Shown piece by piece: positions 43,267 through 52,282 of a stretch of 57,404 nucleotides of DNA (position 1 is its first letter; each line of letters opens with the position of its first letter). The DNA lies in assembly GCA_030693515.1 (NCBI GenBank), contig JAUYAK010000067.1, positions 1-57,404 on the forward strand, given 5' to 3'. The DNA comes from Opitutaceae bacterium. Lineage in GTDB: Bacteria > Verrucomicrobiota > Verrucomicrobiia > Opitutales > Opitutaceae. The notes below the pieces were generated by a model that saw nothing but the letters and a program-made list of their open reading frames with translations, had not been told where the DNA came from and did not search any database. Position numbers and translations under genes: made by a program.

Positions 43267-44892
43267 ATGAAACCACTCCCGGCACCTCAAGTTTTGCTCC
43301 GCGAATGGCTCCACCATCCGCATGCCATCACGGTCGCCGCGTTCGCTGTCGCCGGGCTTTTCCTCGGGATTGCGGGCTGGTTTATCCATCGGAATCTACG
43401 CCACAATGAGCCCGGTTTACGCGCCCCGCTCACGCTGCCTTTCGCGTTGATCATCTCGGCCGCCGGGGTGTTCGGCGCGGGCCGTCTCCCTGCTCCGTTT
43501 GGGCTTATCGTGGGAGCAGCCGTCTGCGGCCTCGCCGGACTCCTTTTCTTTTACGCCGACCACCGACGTTTCGTCCGTGATCCGGCGAGAAAGATCGTCG
43601 CGGATCGGTGGCAAATCGTCCTCGCCTTCGCTGGCTTCCGGTGGACTCGCGACAAAGCCAACCGGCATTTCTTTTTCTCCGGCGACACCGGTTCCGGCAA
43701 AACCTCCGGCATGAACGGCCTCATGGCCGCGCTCATCAGCCGCAATCCGACGCTCGGCGGCGTAGTGATGGCAAACAAGGGCGATGAGTGGTTTTACCTC
43801 GAATGGCTGGCCAAGAAATACGGTCGCGAGAAGGACATCATCCGCCTCCGCCCCCGTTTGGTGGGCGAACCGGAGAAATCCGCGCACCGGCTCAATGTCA
43901 CCGGCGACGCCCGCCTGCCATTCACCACCCGCGCCCGCATCTTGGTGGACACGGCCGCCGCGCTCAATCCGAAGGATGAAAAAAGCTTCTTCAAAGTGAA
44001 GGGTGCCGCGCACATCGGCCGGGCTTTCGAGCTTCTTGCCGACATTGGCCGGCCGGTCACCGCCACCAACGCCTACGACCTCCTCACGTCCGAGAAAGAG
44101 TTGAGAGCCGCTCTGGAGAAACTGACCACGATAGACCCGACCGAACGCCGCAGCCGCCTTGCCGAGACCTTCGAGCAGACCTACCTCAACCACCAGGCCA
44201 AGGAACAGCGGGCGGGTGAAATCGGCACCTCCCAGAACTATCTCGAATATCTCGGCACACAGGAAATCGCGGAAATTTTCAGCTCCAATGAACCTGACAC
44301 GTGTTCCATCGCCGACGTGGACAACGGGAAAATCTTCTGCATCGACGTGCCCCAGGACTACACGACCGAGCGCCAGTATGTTTTCACGGTCATCAAACTC
44401 CTCATCTACCGCCACGCGCTCAGGCGCTACGCCCTCCCGCCGTATCAGAAATACGCCCTCAACCAGCTTATCTACGTGGGCGATGAGTTTCAAAACGCCA
44501 TCACCGCCAGCCACGACGGGACGAGCGATTTCAACGTCATTGACCGGCTGCGCGACTGCCTGCTCATGCTGGTGGTATCCGCCCAGGCATTCGAGTCGCT
44601 CATTCCGCCGCAGACCAAAGAGCAGGCTGAGGTGCTTGCGCTCAATTTGAAGAACCTCGTCATGTATCGCGCCGCCTCGGAAACCGACGCGCTCCGTTGC
44701 GCCAACGCCCTCGGCAAACATTGGGTCCAACGGGCGACGCGCACCGTGCATCTCGACCACACCGCGCATTCCTACAGCCGAGTGGAGGAGTTCCTCATCA
44801 AGCCTCATGAATTCCGCAAGCTGCCGGACCACACGGCCGTCGTCCGCCACTGCACCAATGGTTTCAGGAAGGTCTCTCTTCGTCCCAGCTAA
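43267..44892 (+). CDS. VirD4/TraD-like type IV coupling protein
   Basis: A 541-residue hexameric ATPase that brings the relaxosome to the channel. Two N-terminal membrane helices are at about 20-40 and 58-95. Walker A is GDTGSGKT at 139-146, and Walker B is LIYVGDEFQN near residue 405. A C-terminal segment MLVVSAQAFESLI acts as the sensor region. The all-alpha domain lies around residues 215-320. It is transcribed away from the minus-strand transfer cluster, across the probable oriT. Confidence 0.9.
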   Translation: MKPLPAPQVLLREWLHHPHAITVAAFAVAGLFLGIAGWFIHRNLRHNEPGLRAPLTLPFALIISAAGVFGAGRLPAPFGLIVGAAVCGLAGLLFFYADHRRFVRDPARKIVADRWQIVLAFAGFRWTRDKANRHFFFSGDTGSGKTSGMNGLMAALISRNPTLGGVVMANKGDEWFYLEWLAKKYGREKDIIRLRPRLVGEPEKSAHRLNVTGDARLPFTTRARILVDTAAALNPKDEKSFFKVKGAAHIGRAFELLADIGRPVTATNAYDLLTSEKELRAALEKLTTIDPTERRSRLAETFEQTYLNHQAKEQRAGEIGTSQNYLEYLGTQEIAEIFSSNEPDTCSIADVDNGKIFCIDVPQDYTTERQYVFTVIKLLIYRHALRRYALPPYQKYALNQLIYVGDEFQNAITASHDGTSDFNVIDRLRDCLLMLVVSAQAFESLIPPQTKEQAEVLALNLKNLVMYRAASETDALRCANALGKHWVQRATRTVHLDHTAHSYSRVEEFLIKPHEFRKLPDHTAVVRHCTNGFRKVSLRPS

Positions 44893-44916
44893 CGCCCAAC
44901 ACATCCATCCGTCTCC

Positions 44917-45198
44917 ATGAACTCCAATTCAGGGTCTGAAACCAACGCCACGACGCTCCTCGCGCTTCGCACGCAGGACGACGCGGTTCGCGTCATTGCC
45001 GAACACCTCAAGGTGAGGGAAATGGGGCCAGCCGATCACATTCGGACGAAGCACGAGGTGAAGGCTTTCGTGGCCTCCGGTGACATCAACGAAGCCGAAG
45101 CGTTGGCCCAGCGTGCCAGCGAGCGACGTGCCGTGAATCAGAGTTTCACGATGAAGATAACGATGACGCAAAAGCGCGGGCAGCGGATGAGCCTGTGA
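44917..45198 (+). CDS. Small hypothetical protein
   Basis: A 93-residue acidic/basic helical protein 24 bp after the coupling-protein stop on the same strand. A repeated-looking helical core (RTQDDAVRVIAEHLKVREM; VKAFVASGDINEAEALAQRASER) suggests a small regulator or chaperone-like product. No known family or catalytic motif. Confidence 0.6.
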   Translation: MNSNSGSETNATTLLALRTQDDAVRVIAEHLKVREMGPADHIRTKHEVKAFVASGDINEAEALAQRASERRAVNQSFTMKITMTQKRGQRMSL

Positions 45199-45313
45199 CA
45201 GGAAGTGCCGGGCGTCGCCGGCGTGCGTCAGGAAATGAATGGGGTCGGTCATGACAGCGCCTACCCCTGCCGCTAAAGTCGCGGAGGTCGGTGTTGCCCC
45301 CTGCACCTCGCTC

Positions 45314-45604
45314 TCACTTCAACTTGCCCGCCTCACCATCCTCCGCGTCGTCACCCATTTTCCAGCATCGATTGGCCAGATGGTCGTCGATTATGGCCCC
45401 AAATCCTGGATATTCGGGATGATCCGCCTTCAACTTCAGGAGCTTCTCGCGGCTGAAAAGGCTCAGGGCGCATTCAAGGAATTCGAGCCACCGCTCATGA
45501 TTTTTGCACTCCTTTCCGAACTTGTCGTTCCCTTCTTCGTCCTTGAGGGGATCGACTCTCCCCTCGTCGCCTCGGCCGGGTTCGACTTTCCACCAATCGT
45601 CCAC
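45314..45604 (-). CDS. Possible small hypothetical protein
   Basis: A 96-residue minus-strand frame with a GTG start. Its composition looks protein-like: charged, with WLEFLECALSLFSREKLLKLKADHPEYPGFG as a plausible folded core. The plus-strand frame over the same DNA (45239-45610) also stays open but is less protein-like. Only one can be real and I favour the minus strand weakly. No family recognised. Confidence 0.35.
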   Translation of the reverse strand: MDDWWKVEPGRGDEGRVDPLKDEEGNDKFGKECKNHERWLEFLECALSLFSREKLLKLKADHPEYPGFGAIIDDHLANRCWKMGDDAEDGEAGKLK

Positions 45605-46044
45605 GGCTAGTTTGAAAATGCGATCACGCGCCAGAAGGCAAGACTTGGGTTGGCCGGATGATGACGATACAACCGACGATTCGGCGTTTCCTCAGGAAGG
45701 CGGAATCGGCACCGAGGTATGCGGTTGTGCGCCCGTGACCGCCCTGCCCCACCCTCCGCCGATTCCGCGTTACGGGACTTGTGCGGAATTATTCTAGAGG
45801 GCGCAACGCTCCATCGATGGGGTTTTTGTTCCGCCATTTAGAGGCGCCGAATTCCCCGTTTGTGGGAAAAGGAGGAATTGGTCGGAGGCGCCACGCTCTC
45901 CTGTTTTTAAAATTCAGGTGCCACGTATGCGATCCGGCGTTCGCCCCACCAGTCGCGCTCCACGTAGCGGAAGCCCGCGCCCCACGCCCTACGAATTCTC
46001 ACCTTGCCGAAACGGGATCGCCGTTTCGCAGTGTAACGCATCCC
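45605..46044. other. 440-bp gap without a convincing gene
   Basis: Lies between the transfer module and the cargo. It contains the paired segments GAGGCGCCG near 45841 and GAGGCGCCAC near 45884, around a poly-purine GGGAAAAGGAGGAATT tract. A short minus-strand frame at 45907-46095 ends in VERDWWGERRIAYVAPEF and could be a gene remnant. Probably the junction between the transfer backbone and the defence cargo. Confidence 0.35.
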
Positions 46045-46851
46045 ATGATCAAATCCGAAGGCGATCTCGAAGTAGTCGTGCTCCTCGAAGCACACTCGTT
46101 GCTCGCGAGCATTATTGGACCGGACTTTTACACCGTCTACGGTCAGCCGCCGGAACAGGACACGTCATTCAAGGATTCGGTGTGCTTCGATCATTTTTTG
46201 GTTCTCGCGCACGAGTTTATCGCCGAGACGCCCGTGAAGTGCGACGGTCAATCGATCCCCTTGTCGTTGCAGTCAGGTCTTAAACGATTCTGCGACCGCA
46301 ATCCCGCAGAAGGCGAAGCCACCGGCCTCACAGAGGCGTTGCGAAACTTTGGCGCGTGGCTAGACGCAGTGGAAGTCGTCAAACGTTGGTCCGCCGGCGC
46401 GAATCAGGAGGTGAAGCTTTCGATTCCGCACAAGCAAATGCTCGCGCTTATCGCCAACGCAGCAAAGCACCAGTTGCTTCGGCTCTCGAGTCAACTCGAC
46501 AAGCTGCGGCGGTGGTGTGCCACAGCCGGCTACACGTTTTCCGCTGCGCAGCTCGTCGACGTGCATGGAGATCTCGTCGACGAACTCCGGGGTGCGTTCC
46601 AGTATTACTCGACCCTCCTCATCGAGCTGCTCGGTCGTGTGTTCATTGGATTGAATCGCGCAGTCTCTGCTCGTTTCGCCAAGAATCCGACCAACGACGT
46701 CAGTCGCATGGACATCCCAGCAGGCGTCACCGATGACGTGTTCAGAAATCTATACGGCAACCTACTCGTTTTTCACAATTACGACGAAGAGCGGATCGCG
46801 CGTTTTACGCCGTTTACCGGTTTACATCGTAAGCGGCCGTATTGGACGTAG
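46045..46851 (+). CDS. Hypothetical helical protein at the edge of the defence island
   Basis: A 268-residue cytoplasmic protein with no hydrophobic segments, rich in long helices. The start at ATG 46045 is chosen because upstream codons are not protein-like. Near residue 135 it has SIPHKQMLALIANAAKHQLLRLSSQLDKL, an N-x-x-K-H pattern reminiscent of HEPN-like or Apea-type helical bundles, but the catalytic R-x(4-6)-H of HEPN nucleases is not clearly present. It converges on the metallopeptidase gene. Function unknown. Confidence 0.65.
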   Translation: MIKSEGDLEVVVLLEAHSLLASIIGPDFYTVYGQPPEQDTSFKDSVCFDHFLVLAHEFIAETPVKCDGQSIPLSLQSGLKRFCDRNPAEGEATGLTEALRNFGAWLDAVEVVKRWSAGANQEVKLSIPHKQMLALIANAAKHQLLRLSSQLDKLRRWCATAGYTFSAAQLVDVHGDLVDELRGAFQYYSTLLIELLGRVFIGLNRAVSARFAKNPTNDVSRMDIPAGVTDDVFRNLYGNLLVFHNYDEERIARFTPFTGLHRKRPYWT

Positions 46852-47058
46852 AGCCGCGAGCCACATCGTTGCTTGGTCAGCGGGCCACGCCCGACGGCTG
46901 AATCCTCGCAACGGACTATGTCTCGCCATCCAGCAATCGACTGGCCCGGAACAACTCGGCCGCAAACAAGCTCCGCCGATGCGAGCCCTATCAGCAGACA
47001 ATTCAGTGTGCCAGCGCTCACAATTAGTTTGCCCCCCCCTAGTCGAATTTGGAGTCGA
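46852..47058. other. Intergenic region between convergent genes
   Basis: About 200 bp between two converging genes. No clear terminator hairpin with a T-run was seen, and no gene is supported. Confidence 0.5.
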
Positions 47059-48207
47059 TCAGGTGAAGCCCAGCATCGTATGAAAGCCTGCTATCCACCG
47101 GTCGTAAAAATGAGGCGTGTGCCAGATCACGGTGAGACCGGACGTCGCTGCGTCGCATAGGTCTTCGGCGTTCGCCGCTTGGAGGGCCTGATCCGGTGGA
47201 GCCGGCGGGATGCTCTGTCTCGGAGTCCTAGGCTGATATTGGGCGATTAGCTCCACGGACCGGGTCGCCAGGCGCGCGACCAGCGCGTCGGGGCAAAACG
47301 CCTTGTATTCGTTGGTCACCGTCAGCCGTGCCGCCATCTGCTGCCAGTCACTCCACACCTCGGAGACTCCAGCGCCCTGCTGCTGCTCCGCGCTCAATGC
47401 GAGATAACTGACCCTAATCCGTGTCGCGTGCGGCGGGTAGTCGCAGTCCACCGCATAGGGATCCATCGTGTTAGCGCGTGAGAGGTCCACCATCGAGAGG
47501 ACATTCACTGCTCCGCAGGTGTAGCTGGCGAAGACGTCGCAGAACACCTCCACCAGTCGGTGTTCGTCCCAGTAGCTGGCGGCCTCGTCGATCTGCCGAA
47601 GACGTTTCACCCTCTGGGCAGGGAGCATCGGACCGAGCTTGTGCCGTTCGGAATCGAAGTGTTCAGCGACCATCTGCTCGAGAGCGAAGACAATCTCGCG
47701 ATGTTTGCTGACGACGCAGTGCCCGAATTCGTGGAAGATGCCGGGAAGGCTGAGAACACTGAGATGCTGATTGGGCGGCGCGAAAAAGACCGGAATCGAG
47801 TGATCGCGGTGGCGGGCCGGGATGATCGAGAGGTCGCGATCGAGGCGGACTAGGATGTCTTCGATCCAGGTGAGGCCGATGCGGTGAGCCGTCTTCAGCA
47901 GCAGCTGCCGCCACCGCAGTTCCTCTTTACCCTGTTGCAGCAGGCCGGCGATGTAGTGCTCGGAGAGATCGCGTAGGTGGGCATTGAGCGTGAAGCAGGC
48001 TTTCTCAGCCACCCACCGCATAGCCGGCTCGGTCAAGGCGTGTTCAATTCCGCGGAGCGTCTGGGCATCGTCCGCGAGCTGGGCCTCAAGCCGATCGAGA
48101 AGTTTGTAGTGCGGGAGGTTTTTATCTCGGAATTCAGCCAGCTTGCGCCGCGACCAATCAAGGTTGGTGGCGTGTTCGACCGCCTTGGCTGCGAGATAGC
48201 GCGGCAT
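47059..48207 (-). CDS. HEFGH zinc metallopeptidase, last gene of the Argonaute operon
   Basis: A 382-residue predicted cytoplasmic zinc peptidase. The zinc motif is H159-E-F-G-H163 in GIFHEFGHCVV, with E220 and D224 of HRLVEVFCDVFASY about 57 residues later as the likely third ligand (gluzincin-like E-x3-D). The helical N-terminal 130 residues resemble no known prodomain. No signal peptide or membrane helix. It starts seven bases after the coiled-coil protein gene, so it is co-transcribed. Its substrate is unknown; it could cleave a system component, a conjugate or a host or phage protein on activation. Confidence 0.8.
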   Translation of the reverse strand: MPRYLAAKAVEHATNLDWSRRKLAEFRDKNLPHYKLLDRLEAQLADDAQTLRGIEHALTEPAMRWVAEKACFTLNAHLRDLSEHYIAGLLQQGKEELRWRQLLLKTAHRIGLTWIEDILVRLDRDLSIIPARHRDHSIPVFFAPPNQHLSVLSLPGIFHEFGHCVVSKHREIVFALEQMVAEHFDSERHKLGPMLPAQRVKRLRQIDEAASYWDEHRLVEVFCDVFASYTCGAVNVLSMVDLSRANTMDPYAVDCDYPPHATRIRVSYLALSAEQQQGAGVSEVWSDWQQMAARLTVTNEYKAFCPDALVARLATRSVELIAQYQPRTPRQSIPPAPPDQALQAANAEDLCDAATSGLTVIWHTPHFYDRWIAGFHTMLGFT

Positions 48208-48214
48208 CGGGAGG

Positions 48215-48628
48215 TCAGCGCTTGCGGATGCGGTTCGAGCAAGCGACAACCTCGCGGCGCAGCAGGTCAAGGATCTGCCGGATCGTCTCGATGTCCTTGT
48301 CGACGGCCGAAGCTCCCGCCTGCAGATGGTCGGAAAGCGACTTCAGGTCGTCCTTCCAGTCCTCCAACGGAGTCTTGCTCACCTTGATGGAATCTACGAT
48401 CGGCGCGAAGTCGGACGAGGGTGCCGGAGGAGACTCCAGACCGTCCAAGACCGATTTCACGAAATCCGTCGTGCGCGCCCGAGCTTGAGCGACCCGCTCG
48501 GTGGTGAATCCGAACTTCGAGGTCAGGCCCAAGCTCTCCGCCTGGATCACTGTCGCGTCGCCGACCAAAGCCTCCAAACGCCCTTCTAGGCGATCGAGCT
48601 TATCCGACATGAAGCCGAGAGAGCTCAT
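48215..48628 (-). CDS. Coiled-coil small protein of the Argonaute operon
   Basis: A 137-residue soluble protein built of two heptad-rich segments (about 1-55, MSDKLDRLEGRLEALVGDATVIQ; about 85-137, ending DIETIRQILDLLRREVVACSNRIRKR) joined by a Pro/Ser-rich linker. Its ATG overlaps the Argonaute stop by four bases. It could form a scaffold or an inhibitory partner joining Argonaute to the metallopeptidase. No family recognised. Confidence 0.7.
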   Translation of the reverse strand: MSSLGFMSDKLDRLEGRLEALVGDATVIQAESLGLTSKFGFTTERVAQARARTTDFVKSVLDGLESPPAPSSDFAPIVDSIKVSKTPLEDWKDDLKSLSDHLQAGASAVDKDIETIRQILDLLRREVVACSNRIRKR

Positions 48629-50943
48629 GCTGCCTCCTCATCCCCTTCTCCGTCCGCGTCAGCGTCGGACAGCCTGGCGTATCGCAAGGCATCGTCGTTC
48701 CAGCGGATCGTGACCGGAAGGGATATCTCGATGTCCGGTGCGTTCCAGTTGAGGGCAGTGAGATAGTAGGCGTCGCGCGCGAGATCCTCGATGGAAAATT
48801 CGCCATCCTGCCGGGCGAGCCTCAGCAAGAGGGTGCTGGCGCTCCTGCCCTGCCGATCCCAGACGCCCGGCTTTCCGGTCGTGGTCATGACCACCGATTC
48901 ATCGTCCAACCGCAGGTAGCTTCCTGGCATCGGATTTTCAAAGCGGGAGCCCGTCGCGCCGAAGAGCCGCAGCGGCAGATGACTCTTGCGGATCTCGACC
49001 ACTGCGACACGACAATCCTCGGCCAACGAGCCGTCGCGCTTGAGTTCGGTGATCACACCCGTGAGTGCGGAGTCTTCCCGCGACCACCAGCGGCCGTCGC
49101 GGTGGATGACGATGCTGCGCAGGGGCACGCCAGCGGATCGTGCCGACATGATGCCGCTTCGAAGCTTGCTCCGCAGATCGGCCGGATTGATCGACTCGTG
49201 CATGCGATTCCGCTGGTTGAACTCGCCGAAGTCGATGTAGGTCGACCGACCGCCGCGCCCGTAAAGGAAGGAATAGCTTACACGATTGTGGAGCACGTCG
49301 ATGCCTGCGTAAAAGTCGTGGGCGAGGGAATCTGCCAAGACCCACGGTTGGATTCCGGCGGCGGTGAGGACGCCAAGCGCAAGGTTGCGAACCCGGCTGG
49401 AGCCCTTACCATCGCGCAGCATCCTGCCGACGCCCCATTCCGTGACACATTGGGTCGGCATGCTAACGAGCGTGTTCTTGAGTTCGCCGTATACGTGGCT
49501 TCCGAGTTGGCGGCCCAGAACGATCACGGGCAGCATGGTCTCGGATGATTCTGCGATCTGTCGCGCCTCCGCGAGAAGGCCTGACCCGGATCGAGGACTG
49601 GATCCCAAGCGGTAGCAAATCTGCCGGCTTACCGTAACCCGATTGCCCGTAAGGGCCGCGAGTTCCCCAACGAGCATCTCTAGGAAATGCTCTCGATCCT
49701 GTCGCGGCATCGTCTCGGGATACATCAGCGCCAAGTCGGGCAGCGGCTGCGTCGAATACGTGCCATGCTTGTAGAGGTAGTTCGTCTTCTCGGAGCGCCA
49801 GACGTTGAATTCGCCTTCGGTGGGGCCTTTGGCACCTGAGCGGCAATCAAGGCACTCCTCGCCCCCGTATTCCAGCGACGGTGGAGCGAAGACGTTTCGA
49901 GGAAACACCATCGGATTAAGGCCGCACGTGACGGTTTTGCCCTCGACCAGCACCTTGCCGACGCGATTGAGGAACACCCGCAGCGCATATACGCGTTCAT
50001 CTGGTGCCATCCACGGTTCCACCGAACACGATCGCATGCCCTCCTCCTCGGTCGTGAAGACGGGATAAAGGCAGGAGGCTGGAACCGCGAAGGCGTCCGG
50101 TCGGCCGTGGTCCCGGACAAACACGGCTTCGTCCCATGGATTCACGGTGACGTTCGGATAGGCCTGCTTGTAGTAGTCGAGAACGGTCTGCTTCCCGTCA
50201 CCGAAGACGAATTCGCTGACCTTCTTTCCGGTCTCGCCGGTGTATTTGCAGCCGAATTTTTTGCTGCCGTTGTCGCGAGTGAAGAGAGCGCGGTCCTCGA
50301 ACTTGATGTCGGTATTCAGGTGCTCACGGAGGATGTCCGCGCGCTCCTCTGGTGAGTGATGCGCCAGTGACTTCCGTCCGATGTAGCGGGTCTGCACATC
50401 GGCCGCCAGGAATGGGTTGCCGTCGATGAAGATGACGGAAAAGCGAATGCCGCGATAGGCGTTCACAACGTCATCAGCCGCACCCTTGTTCTCGGGCTCG
50501 AGGTTGAAGTAGAGATTCCAGCGGATCTTCCAGAAATGCTGCGGTTGGGCCCTGAAGGCGTCGGAGATCGACCGTTCGATGATCTTCGCCGCTACGTCCC
50601 GTTCCGACTCCGAGGCCCCCTTGGGAGTTATCGTGAACACGTCGTCTGTCGTCTCGATCGGGTAGGTGCGGTCGGGAACGTCGTGAACGGTGGCGACGAC
50701 CGGAGTGGAGGCGAACTGAGCGGAAGAAGGCACCAAGAAGCCGGGCACGCCTTGGCGTTTCGTCGGGAAGACCGGGCATTTGAGCTTCCGCCATAGATCC
50801 ATGGCCCACTTCTGCATGCGGACTGCCTGCAGGTCGTCGTTGGGAACGGCGGCCGCGACTCGGAGAAAGCGGAGGGAATAGACGTGGCCTTCCAGGCCGC
50901 TGATCGGAAAGAGCGTGGCTGCGAGGTCGGGTTGATTAGGCAT
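48625..50943 (-). CDS. Long prokaryotic Argonaute with complete DEDD catalytic tetrad
   Basis: A 772-residue protein. A PAZ-like region lies at about 250-295 (TVLDYYKQAYPNVTVNP, then VFVRDHGRPDAFAVPASCLYPVF). The MID domain at about 470-535 has Y485, K489 and Q498 for 5'-phosphate binding. The lysine usual in the next helix (AKLGG-type) is alanine (LTAAG). In PIWI the residues are D549 (GIDV), E583 (MHES, with the spacing of the glutamate finger), D616 (HRDG) and D750 (RWNDD), so guide-directed cleavage is likely. The start is ATG 50943 (MPNQPDL), eight bases inside the upstream gene; the longer frame to 51162 is a shadow. Guide type, DNA or RNA, is not determined. Confidence 0.9.
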   Translation of the reverse strand: MPNQPDLAATLFPISGLEGHVYSLRFLRVAAAVPNDDLQAVRMQKWAMDLWRKLKCPVFPTKRQGVPGFLVPSSAQFASTPVVATVHDVPDRTYPIETTDDVFTITPKGASESERDVAAKIIERSISDAFRAQPQHFWKIRWNLYFNLEPENKGAADDVVNAYRGIRFSVIFIDGNPFLAADVQTRYIGRKSLAHHSPEERADILREHLNTDIKFEDRALFTRDNGSKKFGCKYTGETGKKVSEFVFGDGKQTVLDYYKQAYPNVTVNPWDEAVFVRDHGRPDAFAVPASCLYPVFTTEEEGMRSCSVEPWMAPDERVYALRVFLNRVGKVLVEGKTVTCGLNPMVFPRNVFAPPSLEYGGEECLDCRSGAKGPTEGEFNVWRSEKTNYLYKHGTYSTQPLPDLALMYPETMPRQDREHFLEMLVGELAALTGNRVTVSRQICYRLGSSPRSGSGLLAEARQIAESSETMLPVIVLGRQLGSHVYGELKNTLVSMPTQCVTEWGVGRMLRDGKGSSRVRNLALGVLTAAGIQPWVLADSLAHDFYAGIDVLHNRVSYSFLYGRGGRSTYIDFGEFNQRNRMHESINPADLRSKLRSGIMSARSAGVPLRSIVIHRDGRWWSREDSALTGVITELKRDGSLAEDCRVAVVEIRKSHLPLRLFGATGSRFENPMPGSYLRLDDESVVMTTTGKPGVWDRQGRSASTLLLRLARQDGEFSIEDLARDAYYLTALNWNAPDIEISLPVTIRWNDDALRYARLSDADADGEGDEEAA

Positions 50944-51934
50944 GGGCGTAGCGGTCAAGCGTTTGGCGGCAGAGCTGCCGGAAGCCGCACTGGCGGCAGG
51001 TGTGCACATTGTAGGCGTAAGAGAGTTCGTCCCTGATGATGACTCCGGCTTGCAGGCATTCCTCCCATTGGCGGGTGAGTCGCACGCTGTTTCGGAGCGT
51101 CGAGCGCAGCAGCGGCAACGTTTCGTCGTCCAGCTTGTGGGTTTCGACGACCGGCGACTCATTGCCGAAATAGACGAGGTTGCTCGAAATGGCCGGGGCC
51201 TCCACGCCCAAGCTCAGGAGCGGCCACAGCTGGTAGATGCCAACCTGCAGCTCGTGCTGGCCGAGAAAGGGCGGCTTGTCCGTGGGCGCTCGGCCCGACT
51301 TCCAGTCGTAAATCTCGAAACCCTCGCCGTGCCGGCCGAAGGCCAAGTCCACCTTGGTGATGACTTGGACGCCGTCTTCCCAAAAGCCGGGTGCTTCGGG
51401 TCCCCAGGCATCCGGTTCGATCCAAACCCGGTCTGCGTCCTTCATCCGCGCGATAAGGTTAACCTCGGCCACCCAGGATAGGAACCGCTCCAAGAGGGTT
51501 GCTACCTGATCGCTGGCGGACTCCGGCGATTTGTCGGCCGGCATCTCTCCATAGAAGTGCTCAAGAAGGGCCGCGCCCTCCTTGTCGATGGCGTATGGCT
51601 TCTTGAGGAATGTGCGCTGCGAGGAGAAGTGCCAATCCGAGGCGACCTGCTGGCGGGCTAATGAGATGAGCCGGTCCGCCGTGAGCGGGGTGTCCCCGCC
51701 ATGAGAGTGGAAGAACTCTGCAATCCCGCGATGGAAGACCTCTCCCAACCAAACCGGATACGGTTTGAGCTTCTTCAGGAGGCCGATCTCCCGGAGTTCG
51801 GGAGTTTCACCGTTCAGGCGGCCCCCGGCGAGATACTGGAAGAAGTATTTCCGCTCGCACACCTGCAGCATCTGGTCGCGACTGACGGACCAAGAGCTCG
51901 GCGTGGTGGAGGGGTTGGCAGCAGGCTGGACCAT
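50936..51934 (-). CDS. Cas4/RecB-like PD-(D/E)XK nuclease with Fe-S-type cysteines
   Basis: A 332-residue nuclease. Catalytic motifs appear in order: H68 (GEVFHRG), D196 (KVDLAF), D210-W-K212 (EIYDWKSG) and Q230-x3-Y234 (QVGIY). Four cysteines, C26 near the N-terminus and C313, C316 and C322 at the C-terminus (TCRQCGFRQLC), match the 4Fe-4S cluster of Cas4/AddB-type enzymes. Its stop overlaps the Argonaute start by eight bases. Such nucleases are known neighbours of some prokaryotic Argonautes and may make or trim guides, or degrade the target. It appears complete. Confidence 0.88.
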   Translation of the reverse strand: MVQPAANPSTTPSSWSVSRDQMLQVCERKYFFQYLAGGRLNGETPELREIGLLKKLKPYPVWLGEVFHRGIAEFFHSHGGDTPLTADRLISLARQQVASDWHFSSQRTFLKKPYAIDKEGAALLEHFYGEMPADKSPESASDQVATLLERFLSWVAEVNLIARMKDADRVWIEPDAWGPEAPGFWEDGVQVITKVDLAFGRHGEGFEIYDWKSGRAPTDKPPFLGQHELQVGIYQLWPLLSLGVEAPAISSNLVYFGNESPVVETHKLDDETLPLLRSTLRNSVRLTRQWEECLQAGVIIRDELSYAYNVHTCRQCGFRQLCRQTLDRYAHA

Positions 51935-51946
51935 GGGAGCGGGCTC

Positions 51947-52282
51947 TTATTCCTCCTTCTGGGCAGCTCCGTCTTTGAACGGCGCCCGCGAAGGTTTCCG
52001 TCCGTCCCGAGCGAAGGCTCCGGACGGCAGCGAGTCGTCGCCGCCAACGATGGAATCGACGAGTTTCTTCAGTCTCTCTTTGACCGTCCCACTGGTCTGG
52101 ACGGCCTGGGTCCGGACAGCCTCCCGCTTTTCCGGCGCGAGGGCCGAGAGCCGCTGCATGAACGCATCAACGTCCACGCCTTCAGCTTGGAGGCTGCGGC
52201 GCAGCTCTGCGTTGGTGAGTCCTTCGGTGTCGGAGAGCACCCGGTTCAACCGGGCGGTCGCTTCATTGTTTTGCTGTTTCAT
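51947..52282 (-). CDS. Small hypothetical protein of the Argonaute operon
   Basis: A 111-residue protein from ATG 52282, which overlaps the end of the sigma-like gene by 20 bases. It is mostly helical (LNRVLSDTEGLTNAELRRSLQ, then VDAFMQRLSALAPEKREAVR) with a disordered Ser/Gly/Pro-rich C-terminus. No membrane segment. It might bind the sigma-like protein or the nuclease as a regulator. Not recognised. Confidence 0.65.
   Translation of the reverse strand: MKQQNNEATARLNRVLSDTEGLTNAELRRSLQAEGVDVDAFMQRLSALAPEKREAVRTQAVQTSGTVKERLKKLVDSIVGGDDSLPSGAFARDGRKPSRAPFKDGAAQKEE

Noticed and set aside
45239-45610. Plus-strand 123-residue frame
   Set aside because: It overlaps a more protein-like minus-strand frame, lacks a ribosome site and shows no recognisable pattern.
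45907-46095. Short minus-strand frame ending VERDWWGERRIAYVAPEF
   Set aside because: The ending looks protein-like, but the frame is only 62 codons, overlaps the start of the opposite gene and has no ribosome site. Kept only as a possible remnant.
48625-50943. PIWI-RE family assignment
   Set aside because: No DinG-type helicase lies nearby, and the protein has the PAZ-MID-PIWI order and DEDD residues of long Argonautes instead.
50944-51162. N-terminal extension of the Argonaute
   Set aside because: These codons lie inside the Cas4-like gene in another frame and give a Ser/Thr/Cys/Arg-rich stretch with no fold. The start at 50943 couples neatly to the upstream stop.
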